Shown here: piece by piece, positions 42,818-51,743 of the stretch | Position numbering within the stretch: position 1 is the first letter of the stretch | Layout of the letters: the number at the start of each line of letters is the position of its first letter | Assembly: GCF_945952095.1 (NCBI RefSeq) | Contig: NZ_CAMFHL010000004.1 | Location: forward strand, 25,390 to 89,389 | Length of the DNA: 64,000 nucleotides | Direction of reading: 5' to 3' | From: an uncultured Arsenicibacter sp. | Lineage (GTDB): Bacteria; Bacteroidota; Bacteroidia; Cytophagales; Spirosomataceae | Made by a program: the position numbers and the translations under genes | The notes under the pieces: model-generated | The model's database searches: none | What the model was told of the DNA's origin: nothing | Seen by the model: only the letters and a program-made list of their open reading frames with translations

Positions 42818-43963
42818 ATGTCTCTTTCCCAACAATACCGCGATGCGTTGCTGACGGATGTTATTCCGTTCTGGCAGCGGCACTCGGTTGATACGCAGTA
42901 CGGCGGTTTCCTGACTTGTCTTGACCGGCAGGGGCAGGTGTTTGATACCGATAAGTTTGTCTGGTTGCAGGCGCGGCAGGTCTGGACCTTTGTCATGCTG
43001 TATAACCGGCTAGAGAAACGCCCCGACTGGCTCGATATGGCCGGCCACGGGGCTGATTTTCTCAAAAAACACGCGCGGGCCGCTGACGGGAGCTGGTATT
43101 TTTCACTGACCCGTGAAGGCCGGCCGCTGGTTCAGCCCTACAATATTTTCTCGGATTGTTTTGCGACGATGGCCTTCGGGCAGCTGTCGCTGGCGACAGG
43201 CAGTGATGAACAGGCACAGCTCGCCGAAACTACCTTCCGGCAGATTCTGGCCCGCCGCGATAATACGAAAGGGAGCTGGAACAAGGCAGTACCCGGCACA
43301 CGGCCGCTGAAGAACTTTGCCCTGCCGATGATTCTGTGCAACCTCGCCCTGGAAATAGAGCACCTGCTCGATAAACCGCTGGTCGAAGAAACCATTGATG
43401 CGTGCATCCACGAAGTGATGGACGTGTTTTATGATCCGGCGCTGGGGCTGATCCGCGAAAATGTAACGCCCGGTGGCAAGGTGTCCGACTCGTTCGAGGG
43501 CCGCCTGCTGAATCCGGGACACGCTATCGAAGCCATGTGGTTTATCATGGATCTGGCGGTACGGCGCAACGACCGCGCCCTGCTCGACCGCGCCGTTACG
43601 ATCACGCTCGATACCCTGCAATACGCCTGGGATGAGCAGTTTGGCGGTATTCTGTACTTTATGGATGCCAACGGGCACCCGCCCCAACAGCTCGAATGGG
43701 ACCAGAAACTGTGGTGGGTGCATGCCGAAACGCTGATCAGTTTGCTGAAAGGCTACCAGCTGACGGGTAATCCGGCCTGTTGGGCGTGGTTTGAACGGGT
43801 TCATGCCTATACGTGGTCGCATTTCCCGGACCCGGAACACGGCGAATGGTACGGGTACCTGAATCGCCGGGGCGAGGTGTTGCTGCCGCTCAAGGGCGGG
43901 AAATGGAAAGGGTGCTACCACGTGCCGCGCGCGTTATTCCAGTGCTGGCAGTCATTAAAGTAG
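42818..43963 (+). CDS. N-acylglucosamine 2-epimerase (AGE/RnBP family)
   Basis: From ATG 42818 (MSLSQQYRDALLTDVIPFW) the protein is 381 residues, close to the 390-420 of the family; the upstream frame crosses the octamer repeat and is not protein-like. The (alpha/alpha)6-barrel motifs seen are the Arg of VWLQARQVWTF, the His of LLNPGHAIEAMWF and WWVHAE, and the RALFQCWQ end. It interconverts ManNAc and GlcNAc and so links the lyase product to amino-sugar catabolism. A downstream GlcNAc kinase is not in the window. Confidence 0.9.
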   Translation: MSLSQQYRDALLTDVIPFWQRHSVDTQYGGFLTCLDRQGQVFDTDKFVWLQARQVWTFVMLYNRLEKRPDWLDMAGHGADFLKKHARAADGSWYFSLTREGRPLVQPYNIFSDCFATMAFGQLSLATGSDEQAQLAETTFRQILARRDNTKGSWNKAVPGTRPLKNFALPMILCNLALEIEHLLDKPLVEETIDACIHEVMDVFYDPALGLIRENVTPGGKVSDSFEGRLLNPGHAIEAMWFIMDLAVRRNDRALLDRAVTITLDTLQYAWDEQFGGILYFMDANGHPPQQLEWDQKLWWVHAETLISLLKGYQLTGNPACWAWFERVHAYTWSHFPDPEHGEWYGYLNRRGEVLLPLKGGKWKGCYHVPRALFQCWQSLK

Positions 43964-43979
43964 GAAGATAGCACCGGCG

Positions 43980-44708
43980 TTAATTCAGCCGTTTCCGTTG
44001 CCGGCGCGACATGGTCAGCTGCGTATTATCGGTCAGGTGGATAACGCCCGCCGGATCAATCAGCCGCACAAACTGCATATTGACCAGGTGCGATTTATGA
44101 ACCCGTACAAAGTCGTGGTCTTTCAGCATGCCTTCAAATTCCTTCAGGGTCTTCGAGGCGCAGAAACGCCGGTTGCCGGTGAGGTGAAAAAAGGTGTAGT
44201 TGCTTGAGGCTTCGCACCGGACAATCTCGGCGATGGGCAGAAAATGCAGGCCCTCGGTGGTCGAAATCGGCAGCCGCTGCTGACCGGAATGGCTGACGGC
44301 CAGGTTGTCGGCCAGATTCCGGAGCAGTGCGCCGGGGCGGTGCGCTTCGGTTTGTTTCCGCAAAAACTTGTCGAAGGCCAGCCGCAGTTCATCTACATCA
44401 ATGGGTTTCAGCAGGTAATCCAGGGCGCTGACCTTGATGGCCTGTAGGGCAAACTGCGAATAGGCGGTCGTAAAAATGATGTCAAAATCAATATCGTCGA
44501 TAGCATTCAGGACATCGAAACCGTTCTGCATCGGCATTTCAATATCCAGAAAAACAAGGTGTGGCCGCACCGACTGAATAAGCGCAATGCCCTCGGCGGG
44601 GGTGGTGGCCCGCCGGAACCGGGTGATTTCGGGAATATACTTACTGACCAGAATTTCCAGAATGTGGCAGGCACGGGGTTCGTCGTCAATCACAAGGGCA
44701 CGGTACAT
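43980..44708 (-). CDS. LytTR-family response regulator
   Basis: The 242-residue protein has a receiver domain with Asp8/Asp9 and phospho-acceptor Asp55 (LVFLDIEMP), then the conserved Lys in YLLKPID. The C-terminal LytTR DNA-binding domain spans about 140-240 (CEASSNYTFFHLTGNRRF; FVRVHKSHLVN). Its likely kinase partner is the LytS-type protein at 46137-49235, encoded upstream on the same strand. A tnpB element now lies between the two genes. Confidence 0.92.
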   Translation of the reverse strand: MYRALVIDDEPRACHILEILVSKYIPEITRFRRATTPAEGIALIQSVRPHLVFLDIEMPMQNGFDVLNAIDDIDFDIIFTTAYSQFALQAIKVSALDYLLKPIDVDELRLAFDKFLRKQTEAHRPGALLRNLADNLAVSHSGQQRLPISTTEGLHFLPIAEIVRCEASSNYTFFHLTGNRRFCASKTLKEFEGMLKDHDFVRVHKSHLVNMQFVRLIDPAGVIHLTDNTQLTMSRRQRKRLN

Positions 44709-44737
44709 AGGCTGTCAGGGTTTGCATCTGAGTTAAA

Positions 44738-44753
44738 AAGTATGAACATACTT
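44738..44753. promoter_or_regulatory. Palindrome upstream of response regulator
   Basis: AAGTATG-aa-CATACTT lies 30 bases upstream of the response regulator start on the minus strand. It could be an operator, or part of the neighbouring element's left end. Confidence 0.35.
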
Positions 44754-44799
44754 ATATAAATCTGAAGAATCAGGCCATTTTTCAGGATGTTTGTTCAGA

Positions 44800-46168
44800 T
44801 ATTATAGTACTAAACCGGGGGCAATCGTTTGGTAATCAGGCTTATTTTGCCTATCTTTACTCAGATGAAGTCGCTCAAAATTCGCCTTGACCTTAACAAG
44901 AAGCAGACGACGCTGTGCCGCAAACACGCGGGTGTAGCCCGTCATGCTTATAATTGGGGTGTAGCCGAATGTCAGAAAGCCTTTGAAGCAGGACAGAAGA
45001 TTCCATCGGCTATTGACCTCCACAAGCGACTGGTGGCCGAAGTCAAAACAGAACATGGCTGGTACTACGAAGTCTCCAAGTGCGCCCCTCAACAAGCCCT
45101 GCGCAACCTGCAATAGGCCTACCAAGCGTTCCATCGGATTCAGAAACCATCGGGATACAAAAAGAAGAAAACCATTCGTAGGGCCGGAAAAGTAGTGACC
45201 GTGTTGGAAGGCTTGCCACAGTTCAAAAAGAAAGGTTCTCACGACGGATTTTATCTGGAAGGTAGTATAAAAGCCGACTGGAAGCGTATCAAACTTCCTC
45301 ATTTGGGATGGGTGCGTTTGGAAGAAGCGGTTCCTGATGGGACAGTTATTAAGAACGTTAGCGTTACCCGTACCGCCGACCATTGGTATGTCTCGTTTAA
45401 AGTCCCGCACACGCCAAAACAAACTACCAAAACATCGGAAAGCATTGGCGTTGACTTGGGCATTAAGACGTTGGCGACACTCTCTAACGGCACCGCCGGG
45501 CGGCCCCGTACATTTCAAGCGGTTAAGCCCTACAAACGGAATAAACGCAAGCTGAAACTGGCCCAACGCCGGGTGAGTAAAAAGTTTATCAAAGGCGCAA
45601 AGCAACAGAGTAAAAACTACCAAAAAGCACAAGCTAAAGTGGCCCGGCTTCATGCCCGGATTGCCAACATACGCGGGGATGCTCTGCACAAACTCACAAC
45701 CCATCTGGTCAAGAACCACAGCCGGATTGTCATTGAAGACCTTAATGTGCGGGGCATGAGTAAAAACCATAAGCTGGCCTCGGCCATTCTGGATGGCGGA
45801 TTCTTTGAGTTTCGCAGACAGTTGACTTACAAGGCCGAATGGTACGGCTCGGAAGTGGCAGTTGCCGACCGCTTCTTTGCCAGCAGTAAGACCTGTTCGG
45901 GCTGTGGTGGGAAGAAAGCAGGGCTGAAACTCTCGGAGCGTACTTACCACTGCGAAGAGTGTGGCTTGCAGATAGACCGCGATTTGAATGCGGCTATCAA
46001 TTTGAGTCAATACACCGTGAGTTACACGGGTAGTGCCTGTGGAGCGGCAAACAACCCAACCGATTATTCGGGCGGGGTCGTTATGAAGCAGGAAGCTAAT
46101 GGCAGTCTGGACAACCATGTTCAGATTTGTGTAAGTTTAGCGTAACGGTGTTTGGGTAGTTAAACCGG
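44800..46168 (+). mobile_element. IS200/IS605-group element carrying only tnpB (ends approximate)
   Basis: The element carries a tnpB-type gene and no tnpA. Exact ends are not proven. TAAACCGG occurs at 44811-44818 and again at 46161-46168 on either side and may mark boundaries or be chance. The element lies between a sensor kinase and its response regulator, both on the opposite strand, and its right end overlaps the kinase 3' end. An element of this group would be expected to carry a guide RNA over the 3' end of tnpB; I did not define it. Confidence 0.6.
44865..46145 (+). pseudogene. tnpB: TnpB RNA-guided nuclease interrupted by one amber codon
   Basis: Two open segments (44865-45116 and 45117-46145) are in the same frame and separated only by TAG at 45114-45116. 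Read through, they give one TnpB of about 426 residues. The start is ATG 44865 (MKSLKIRLDL). RuvC residues remain: Asp in IGVDLGIKTLAT, Glu in IVIEDLNVRGM and Asp in QIDRDLNAAINL; the zinc finger CSGCGG...CEECG is intact. The stop replaces a residue in NLQ-x-AYQAF, where CAG or AAG would be a one-base change. A start at 45195 would lack the N-terminal recognition part. Confidence 0.85.
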
Positions 46169-49100
46169 CATCGAAGGCCGTAATGAGTGGCAGGGTAATG
46201 GTTATGCGGGTACCGGTGGGCATACCGTCGGGGCTGACCAGATCATCAATCTGCATGGTTGCCTTACCCAACCCCGATTGATCAAGTAACGTAAGCCGTT
46301 CGTGGGTGAGGGCTAGTCCTTTGGAGGTTCGTTGCCGGTAAGCCGCAGACCGTTGGTTCAGCACACCAGCCTGTTCGCGGCCGATGCCGTTGTCTTCCAG
46401 GATACATTGCAGACCACCGCCGTCTGCGAGGCTCAGGTCAACCGTGAGTTGCCGGAGGCCGCTTTTGTGCAGTAATCCGTGCCGGATTGCGTTTTCGGTC
46501 AAGGGTTGCAGCAGCAGGGCCGGCACCTGATACAAGGGTGTTTCAATGCTTGCCTCCACCTGGAGCCGGTAGGCAAACGAGCTTCCGAACCGGAGCGCTT
46601 CAAGGTCAAGATACAGCCGCAGAATATCGATCTCCTGCTGGAGCGAGTGCATACTTTTGGTCGATTCTTCCAGCACCAGCCGCAGCAGCCGCGAAAACTT
46701 CGAGAGGTAGCGATAGGCGGTGTCGGTGTCGTCGGCCAGAATACATTCCTGAATGGCATTCAGGCAGTTAAAGATAAAATGCGGGTTCATCTGCGACCGG
46801 ATTGCCCGTGTTTCCAGTTCGGCAATGAGCCTGGCAACCCGCGTTTTTTCCGCAGCACGCTGCCGCAGGGATCGTTCCCGCCACGTAAAATAACCGGCTA
46901 CCGTGCCGAGGAGTACCACCACCATACCGGTCAGGAACCACCAGCGTTGCCAGACCGGCGGCAGGATGACAAACGAAAAGCTGGTAAGTCCGCTTCGGGT
47001 ACCGGCTGCCGTAATGCCCTCAGCCTGAAAGGTATAGTTTCCGGATGCCAGTCCGGCATACGTAACGGTCCGGTCTGCGCCCTGTGCCAGCCGCCAGCCC
47101 TGCTCGGCACCCAGTAACCGGAACCGGTAGCGGTGCCAGACCGGATTGGCCAGACTCATCAGCGTAAACCCAAACGACAGGGCACTCTGCTCCGGTGGCA
47201 GGCGCAATTGCCGGGGCAGCCCCGACGGATCGTTGCCGGCTGAGAACTGCCGGAGATCAGTATGGGTCCCGAGCAGCCGGAGATCAGTGACCGACAGGGG
47301 AGCGGGTGGCGGTTGCTGCCGGAGCTGGCTGAGCGAAAAACGGAGCAGCCCCGCCGTAGTACCGATATACAGCGTCCCGTCCGGATACTCAAACAGGTGC
47401 ATCGATTGGTAGGACTCGCCCAAAAAACCATCGCTGAAGCTGAAGGTCCGTAGTCCGGTGGCCGTCAGACAGTGCAGGGCAATGGCACTGCCGGTCCAGA
47501 TGTTGCCGTCGCTGTCGGGAAAGACATCGAGCAGGTTGTTAGCCGACAGCCCGTCGGCGGTGGTGTATTGCCGGATCACGGTAAACTGCTGCCCGTTCAG
47601 CCGGCCTTTGATGAGCCCCTGCCCGTCGGTGGCCAGCCAGACGTTGCCCTGCCGGTCACGGGCAATGCGCAGCACCGACCGCACCAGCTGTCCCTGCCGT
47701 GTGATCCGGTGGGTGGTGAACCGTCCGTCGCGGAACGAAATAAGTCCGGCATCGCTTGCCAGCCAAAGGGTCCGGTCAGCGGCTTCAAACCCATTGTAAA
47801 AGATAGTAAAGCGATACCGGTTGGTCGGGTGCTCAAAAAAGGCAAACGTGTACGAATGTTTCAGGCTGTCGTACCGGATGCGGGTCAGCCCGACGTCGCC
47901 CGCCGCCCACAGATCCCCCGAAGCGGCCGGAATCAGCGCGTTGAACCCTTCGTCGCCCAGTCCGTCTTTCAGCGTAACATGGCGGGCTTGCCTGCCGTCA
48001 TATGCCAGCAGACCCTGATAGGTGGTGGCCATCCACAGCATCCCCCGCCGGTCCTGCTGTATACCGGCAATACCGGCAATCGGCACCTGCCCCGTCAGCA
48101 GCGGCGATACCTGCCCCGACGATAAGCCGAACAAATTCCCGTGGTGTCCTCCGAAAACCAGTGTGTGGTTATAGAGGCCGAATCCATTGATTTCGTTGCC
48201 CGGGACGGTGGCCGGCAGCGGAATCCGGTCGAAGGCTGAGGGCCTGATTTTCAATAATCCTTCGTTGGTCGCTATCCAGAAAATACCTTCTTTATCCAGC
48301 AGAAACCGGTTCAGCTGACTGGTCGTGCGCTCATACAGATCGAGCCGTTTCAGGGGTGTCTGCTGCTCCGGAAGCAGCTGTTTGAGGCCGTACGACAGGA
48401 ACCAGTACGTCTTCCCGGTCCAGACTACATCCGACGGGACAATATCGTTCAGCAAGGTTTCCGGAATTCCGTTGCGCAGCCGGATATAGCAGAAGCGGTC
48501 ATGCGCCGAAAAAATCAGGTCGTTTTTTGACCGGATGGCCAGATGCTGAATTTCTGTTTTACGGCCGTCGGGACTTTGCCATATCCGTTCAAGGTTCCCC
48601 TTACGATAGCGGAATAAGTCCAGTTTGCCACCCACATACAAGCTTCCTTCTTCATCGAGCGCCAGCGAAAACACCCGCCGGTCGCGGGCTTTGGGCACGA
48701 GCCGGTCAAAGCCGGTCAGCGGCCGGGGCGTTACCGGCTGATGGGGTTGTTGTTTCAGCTGTTGCTGCTGTGCCGGAGATAGCTGATATACCCCGCTGCT
48801 ACAGCCGATCCAGAGCGTATGTTGCTTGTCGAAGAGTAAGGCATTGAGCCGCACAAACGTCTGATGCCGGATGGCAGGCAGAGCGGTTGCCTTGCCGTTG
48901 TGATACAGAAACAGCCCTTCTTCGGTGCCGATCCAGAGGTCACCGCCGGCGTCTTCCAGCAGCGTATTCACCTGTCCGATGGCCTGCCCGTTTTCGGTAA
49001 GGCCGGTGCTCCGGAACGTAAAGCCATCGTACCGGACCAGTCCCGTTGTGGTGCCCAGCCACAGAAAACCTGCCTTATCGCGCAGCAGTGCGTGAATATC

Positions 49101-49235
49101 CGCCGCCGGTAACCCCTCTTTAAGCCCGATCTGCTCCACCGTAAAACCGGACGCATGGATAACCGGTGACTGACCAGACAGGACGTTGATCAGCAGCAGG
49201 TTAAACGTCAGGAAGAACAGCAGGCGGCCGCGCAT
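46137..49235 (-). CDS. LytS-type sensor histidine kinase with periplasmic propeller
   Basis: The 1032-residue protein has a signal peptide and about 14 Reg_prop repeats (patterns such as GFLWLGTTTGLVRYDG and GDLWIGTEEGLFLYHNG) over residues 30-640, a Y_Y_Y domain (about 690-760), one membrane helix (WWFLTGMVVVLLGTVAGYF, near 765-785) and a His_kinase/HATPase region. The phosphorylated His lies in QMNPHFIFNCLN; the N box is LTENAIRHGL and the G box EDNGIGRE. The ligand is unknown, typically a glycan. Its last nine bases overlap the tnpB 3' end in the opposite orientation. Confidence 0.92.
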   Translation of the reverse strand: MRGRLLFFLTFNLLLINVLSGQSPVIHASGFTVEQIGLKEGLPAADIHALLRDKAGFLWLGTTTGLVRYDGFTFRSTGLTENGQAIGQVNTLLEDAGGDLWIGTEEGLFLYHNGKATALPAIRHQTFVRLNALLFDKQHTLWIGCSSGVYQLSPAQQQQLKQQPHQPVTPRPLTGFDRLVPKARDRRVFSLALDEEGSLYVGGKLDLFRYRKGNLERIWQSPDGRKTEIQHLAIRSKNDLIFSAHDRFCYIRLRNGIPETLLNDIVPSDVVWTGKTYWFLSYGLKQLLPEQQTPLKRLDLYERTTSQLNRFLLDKEGIFWIATNEGLLKIRPSAFDRIPLPATVPGNEINGFGLYNHTLVFGGHHGNLFGLSSGQVSPLLTGQVPIAGIAGIQQDRRGMLWMATTYQGLLAYDGRQARHVTLKDGLGDEGFNALIPAASGDLWAAGDVGLTRIRYDSLKHSYTFAFFEHPTNRYRFTIFYNGFEAADRTLWLASDAGLISFRDGRFTTHRITRQGQLVRSVLRIARDRQGNVWLATDGQGLIKGRLNGQQFTVIRQYTTADGLSANNLLDVFPDSDGNIWTGSAIALHCLTATGLRTFSFSDGFLGESYQSMHLFEYPDGTLYIGTTAGLLRFSLSQLRQQPPPAPLSVTDLRLLGTHTDLRQFSAGNDPSGLPRQLRLPPEQSALSFGFTLMSLANPVWHRYRFRLLGAEQGWRLAQGADRTVTYAGLASGNYTFQAEGITAAGTRSGLTSFSFVILPPVWQRWWFLTGMVVVLLGTVAGYFTWRERSLRQRAAEKTRVARLIAELETRAIRSQMNPHFIFNCLNAIQECILADDTDTAYRYLSKFSRLLRLVLEESTKSMHSLQQEIDILRLYLDLEALRFGSSFAYRLQVEASIETPLYQVPALLLQPLTENAIRHGLLHKSGLRQLTVDLSLADGGGLQCILEDNGIGREQAGVLNQRSAAYRQRTSKGLALTHERLTLLDQSGLGKATMQIDDLVSPDGMPTGTRITITLPLITAFDAGLTTQTPLR

Positions 49236-49496
49236 GAGGGTGTATTGATTGACTTCCGCAAGGTACGGCCGTAATACTACCTGATCAATAGGTATGCCTG
49301 CCGTTTACTAATCGCCGGAAGCCGTTCAATCAACGGATTCGGCCCGTGGCGGCTACCAGGCTAACCTTTACAAAATGTCTGTTTTTTACATCTGAGAAAC
49401 CAACCCGACAATCCAATTTTGTGTGTCAGAAAACGAGAGACACAAACGTGATAGCGGCGCCGCCGGGCGGGAAAAGATGATTCAACTACTGTGCGT

Positions 49497-50372
49497 ATGA
49501 AAAAACTGATCGTGTGTTGCTGGCTGATGGTTATCGGGCTGGCGTGTCAGAAACAGGGCGACGGAACGACCACAACGCCCGATCCGGACCCGACCGGAAG
49601 CGGTAGTGCAGCCATGGGAAAGGGCGAGCCGGGTGTGGTTGGCTTGGCGGGTGTTACGGCGTGGGACAATGTGCCGGCCGCCGAAAAAGAGCGCATTAAG
49701 GGCTGGAATACCTTGTTCCTGCACCAGTCTGTCGGGCAGGATCTGGAAGAAGGCTGCAAGGCCAACGGGTTTGCCTTCGACTATTACGGGGCAAATGACA
49801 AAACCAACGGCGCTGCCAGCGGGAAGGGCCTGAAAGGCGGCATTTTCGTCGATGTGGGGGGGATTGCCAACGGAAATCCTTCCGAAAAAATCAGGGTGTT
49901 CCGCGAGCAGGCTACCCGGAACAAAGACCTGCTGCAGATCGCGGTTTTCAAATTCGGGTACGCCGACATTACCGATGACAACGCAGAGCGGGTAAAGACC
50001 GAATACAAGGCATTTGTTGATGCCTTACGGGGACAGTCGCCGGGGCTCCGGTTTGTACACGTGACGCCGCCGCTGGTCTACAGTACGGCCGCCTACGAAG
50101 GCAATGCGGCCAAACAGAAGGTCGGGCAGTGGATGAAAGACACCTTCAAGGGCACCGATGTGATTTTTGACCTCCAGGAGATTGAGTCGAACAACGGGCA
50201 GTGCCAGCAGAATAACGTGTGGCGGATCTGCACCGAAAACCGGAATACGGCCGGTGATCCGTCCGATGTCAACGGGGTCGATACTTCCGACGGGCAGGGG
50301 CATATCGGCAAAAAAGCCGGTCAGCGGATTGGCAAGGCACTGCTGATGAGTATTTATCGGGCCGGAAAATAA
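49497..50372 (+). CDS. SGNH-hydrolase-like lipoprotein
   Basis: From ATG 49497 the protein has a lipoprotein signal (MKKLIVCCWLMVIGLAC) and a T/P/D-rich linker. LFLHQSVGQDLEEGC (about 78-92) carries a serine in the place of an SGNH block I. FGYADIT and VHVTPPL follow, and the C-terminal GQGHIGKKAGQRIGKAL has a His near the end. This matches GDSL/SGNH-like proteins loosely; activity is inferred. An esterase acting on a surface glycan is the natural guess. Confidence 0.6.
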   Translation: MKKLIVCCWLMVIGLACQKQGDGTTTTPDPDPTGSGSAAMGKGEPGVVGLAGVTAWDNVPAAEKERIKGWNTLFLHQSVGQDLEEGCKANGFAFDYYGANDKTNGAASGKGLKGGIFVDVGGIANGNPSEKIRVFREQATRNKDLLQIAVFKFGYADITDDNAERVKTEYKAFVDALRGQSPGLRFVHVTPPLVYSTAAYEGNAAKQKVGQWMKDTFKGTDVIFDLQEIESNNGQCQQNNVWRICTENRNTAGDPSDVNGVDTSDGQGHIGKKAGQRIGKALLMSIYRAGK

Positions 50373-50463
50373 AGACGACTATGCCGGCACTTATCGCTTA
50401 CGCCGATCTGCCCGGGATACAGCGGACCATGAAAGCAATGACTGAACGAACAGGTATATCGTA

Positions 50464-51072
50464 ATGGCAATGAATAGTTCACCGGCTAAAGGATGTCTGG
50501 TAGCACTGGCGGGCTTAGCCGTCCTGGCCGTTCTCTTTACGGCCGTCCGGTTTTACGGCGGTAAATGGCTGGATCAATATGAGCGGCCGTGGGCCTACAG
50601 CACCACTGACCCGTTGCTGGTCGGGCAATGGGAGGGACAATTTAACGATCCCGACGGGGTAGCGAAAACTCTCCGCCTGACCATTGACCTGCCCGAAACC
50701 GACGAAGAACGCCTGGAGCGGGCAAGCCGCAAACGGCGTCTGCGGAACAGCAGGAACCGTGGCGGGTTTGACGGCTCCGCGACGGTAACCAGCCGGCTCG
50801 GCCGTGAAGACTATGAGGTGTATGGCGTTGTGGACCGGGAGGACGGCCATGTGTTCAGCCTCAACTTTGACGCCGTCGACGGCCGCTTTGCCATCACGCC
50901 CAATTTCTACATCAACGACACCGACAAAACCGGTAACCGCTGGACGGGCGATCAGCTGGTAACACAGCTGGAGTTTGCCTATCACCTGCCCGGCCGCACC
51001 TGGTCGAGCAGTGCCGACCCGCGATTCAGCCGGAAAGTGCCGGTTCAGCTACACCGTGTAACGAAACAGTAA
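50464..51072 (+). CDS. Membrane-anchored protein of unknown function
   Basis: The 202-residue protein has one N-terminal helix (about 9-30, GCLVALAGLAVLAVLFTAV) and a periplasmic beta-rich part (LLVGQWEGQFNDPDG; LEFAYHLPG) that includes a very basic stretch at about 88-100 (ERASRKRRLRNSRNR). The opening WEGQF resembles lipocalin-like strands. No family was recognised. It may be cotranscribed with the cupin gene 27 bases downstream. Confidence 0.65.
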   Translation: MAMNSSPAKGCLVALAGLAVLAVLFTAVRFYGGKWLDQYERPWAYSTTDPLLVGQWEGQFNDPDGVAKTLRLTIDLPETDEERLERASRKRRLRNSRNRGGFDGSATVTSRLGREDYEVYGVVDREDGHVFSLNFDAVDGRFAITPNFYINDTDKTGNRWTGDQLVTQLEFAYHLPGRTWSSSADPRFSRKVPVQLHRVTKQ

Positions 51073-51099
51073 AGCATTAACCTGAAAACACAAAAGCGT

Positions 51100-51705
51100 A
51101 TGCAACGCCGTGATTTTATGTCGGCCCTGCCATTGGGTCTGTTTGCCGGTCAGCTACCGGCTGTGACTGCCACCGACGACAAGAAGCCGCTGGCTCCGTT
51201 TTACATCGGGCCGGACGCCGAACCCCTAACGCCCGGTCCGACGGGGCTCAACATCCGGACGCGGGTCCGCTCGGCCCAGACCAACGGGCAGTTTTCGTGC
51301 GTTGAGTTTGCCGTAGCCCCGAAAAAAATGGGTCCGGCGCCGCACCTGCACAAAGACCTGGATGAGCTGATGTATGTTATCGAAGGCACGGCCAGTGTGT
51401 TGGTGGGTGATACGGTCTATCAGGTTGAAGCCGGTGGCTGGCACCTGCGGCCGCGCGGCATCATCCATACGTTCTGGAATGCGACCGACAAACCGGTGCT
51501 GGCCATCGACTGTTACTTTCAGCAACCGTTTGAAGAGTACCTCGAAGCCTCGTTCCAGACCATTCCGGCAGAGGCCCGTAAGCGTGGGCTGGCCATGGAT
51601 TCTCCCGAAATCAGGAAGATGTACAGCGATCTCCAGGCCCGCTTCGGCATGGTGGGTTTCCCCGAAAAGCGGCAGGCAATCGTGGATAAATACGGGCTGA
51701 AATAA
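51100..51705 (+). CDS. Exported cupin-domain protein
   Basis: The 201-residue protein has a short Tat-like signal (MQRRDFMSALPLGLFAGQLPAV). The cupin_2 motif 1 reads PHLHKDLDELMYVIEG and motif 2 GGWHLRPRGIIHTFWN, giving the metal ligands H, H, E and H. A helical tail follows. Proteins of this size are often dioxygenase- or isomerase-like, or sugar-binding. Activity is unknown. Confidence 0.8.
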   Translation: MQRRDFMSALPLGLFAGQLPAVTATDDKKPLAPFYIGPDAEPLTPGPTGLNIRTRVRSAQTNGQFSCVEFAVAPKKMGPAPHLHKDLDELMYVIEGTASVLVGDTVYQVEAGGWHLRPRGIIHTFWNATDKPVLAIDCYFQQPFEEYLEASFQTIPAEARKRGLAMDSPEIRKMYSDLQARFGMVGFPEKRQAIVDKYGLK

Positions 51706-51743
51706 GCCTGATTACAGCGTTGATCTCATTGTCATTCAACCCA

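Noticed and set aside
44802..46118. 438-codon minus-strand ORF
   Set aside because: It is antisense to tnpB and its translation matches no family pattern; the plus-strand frame carries the RuvC and zinc-finger motifs.
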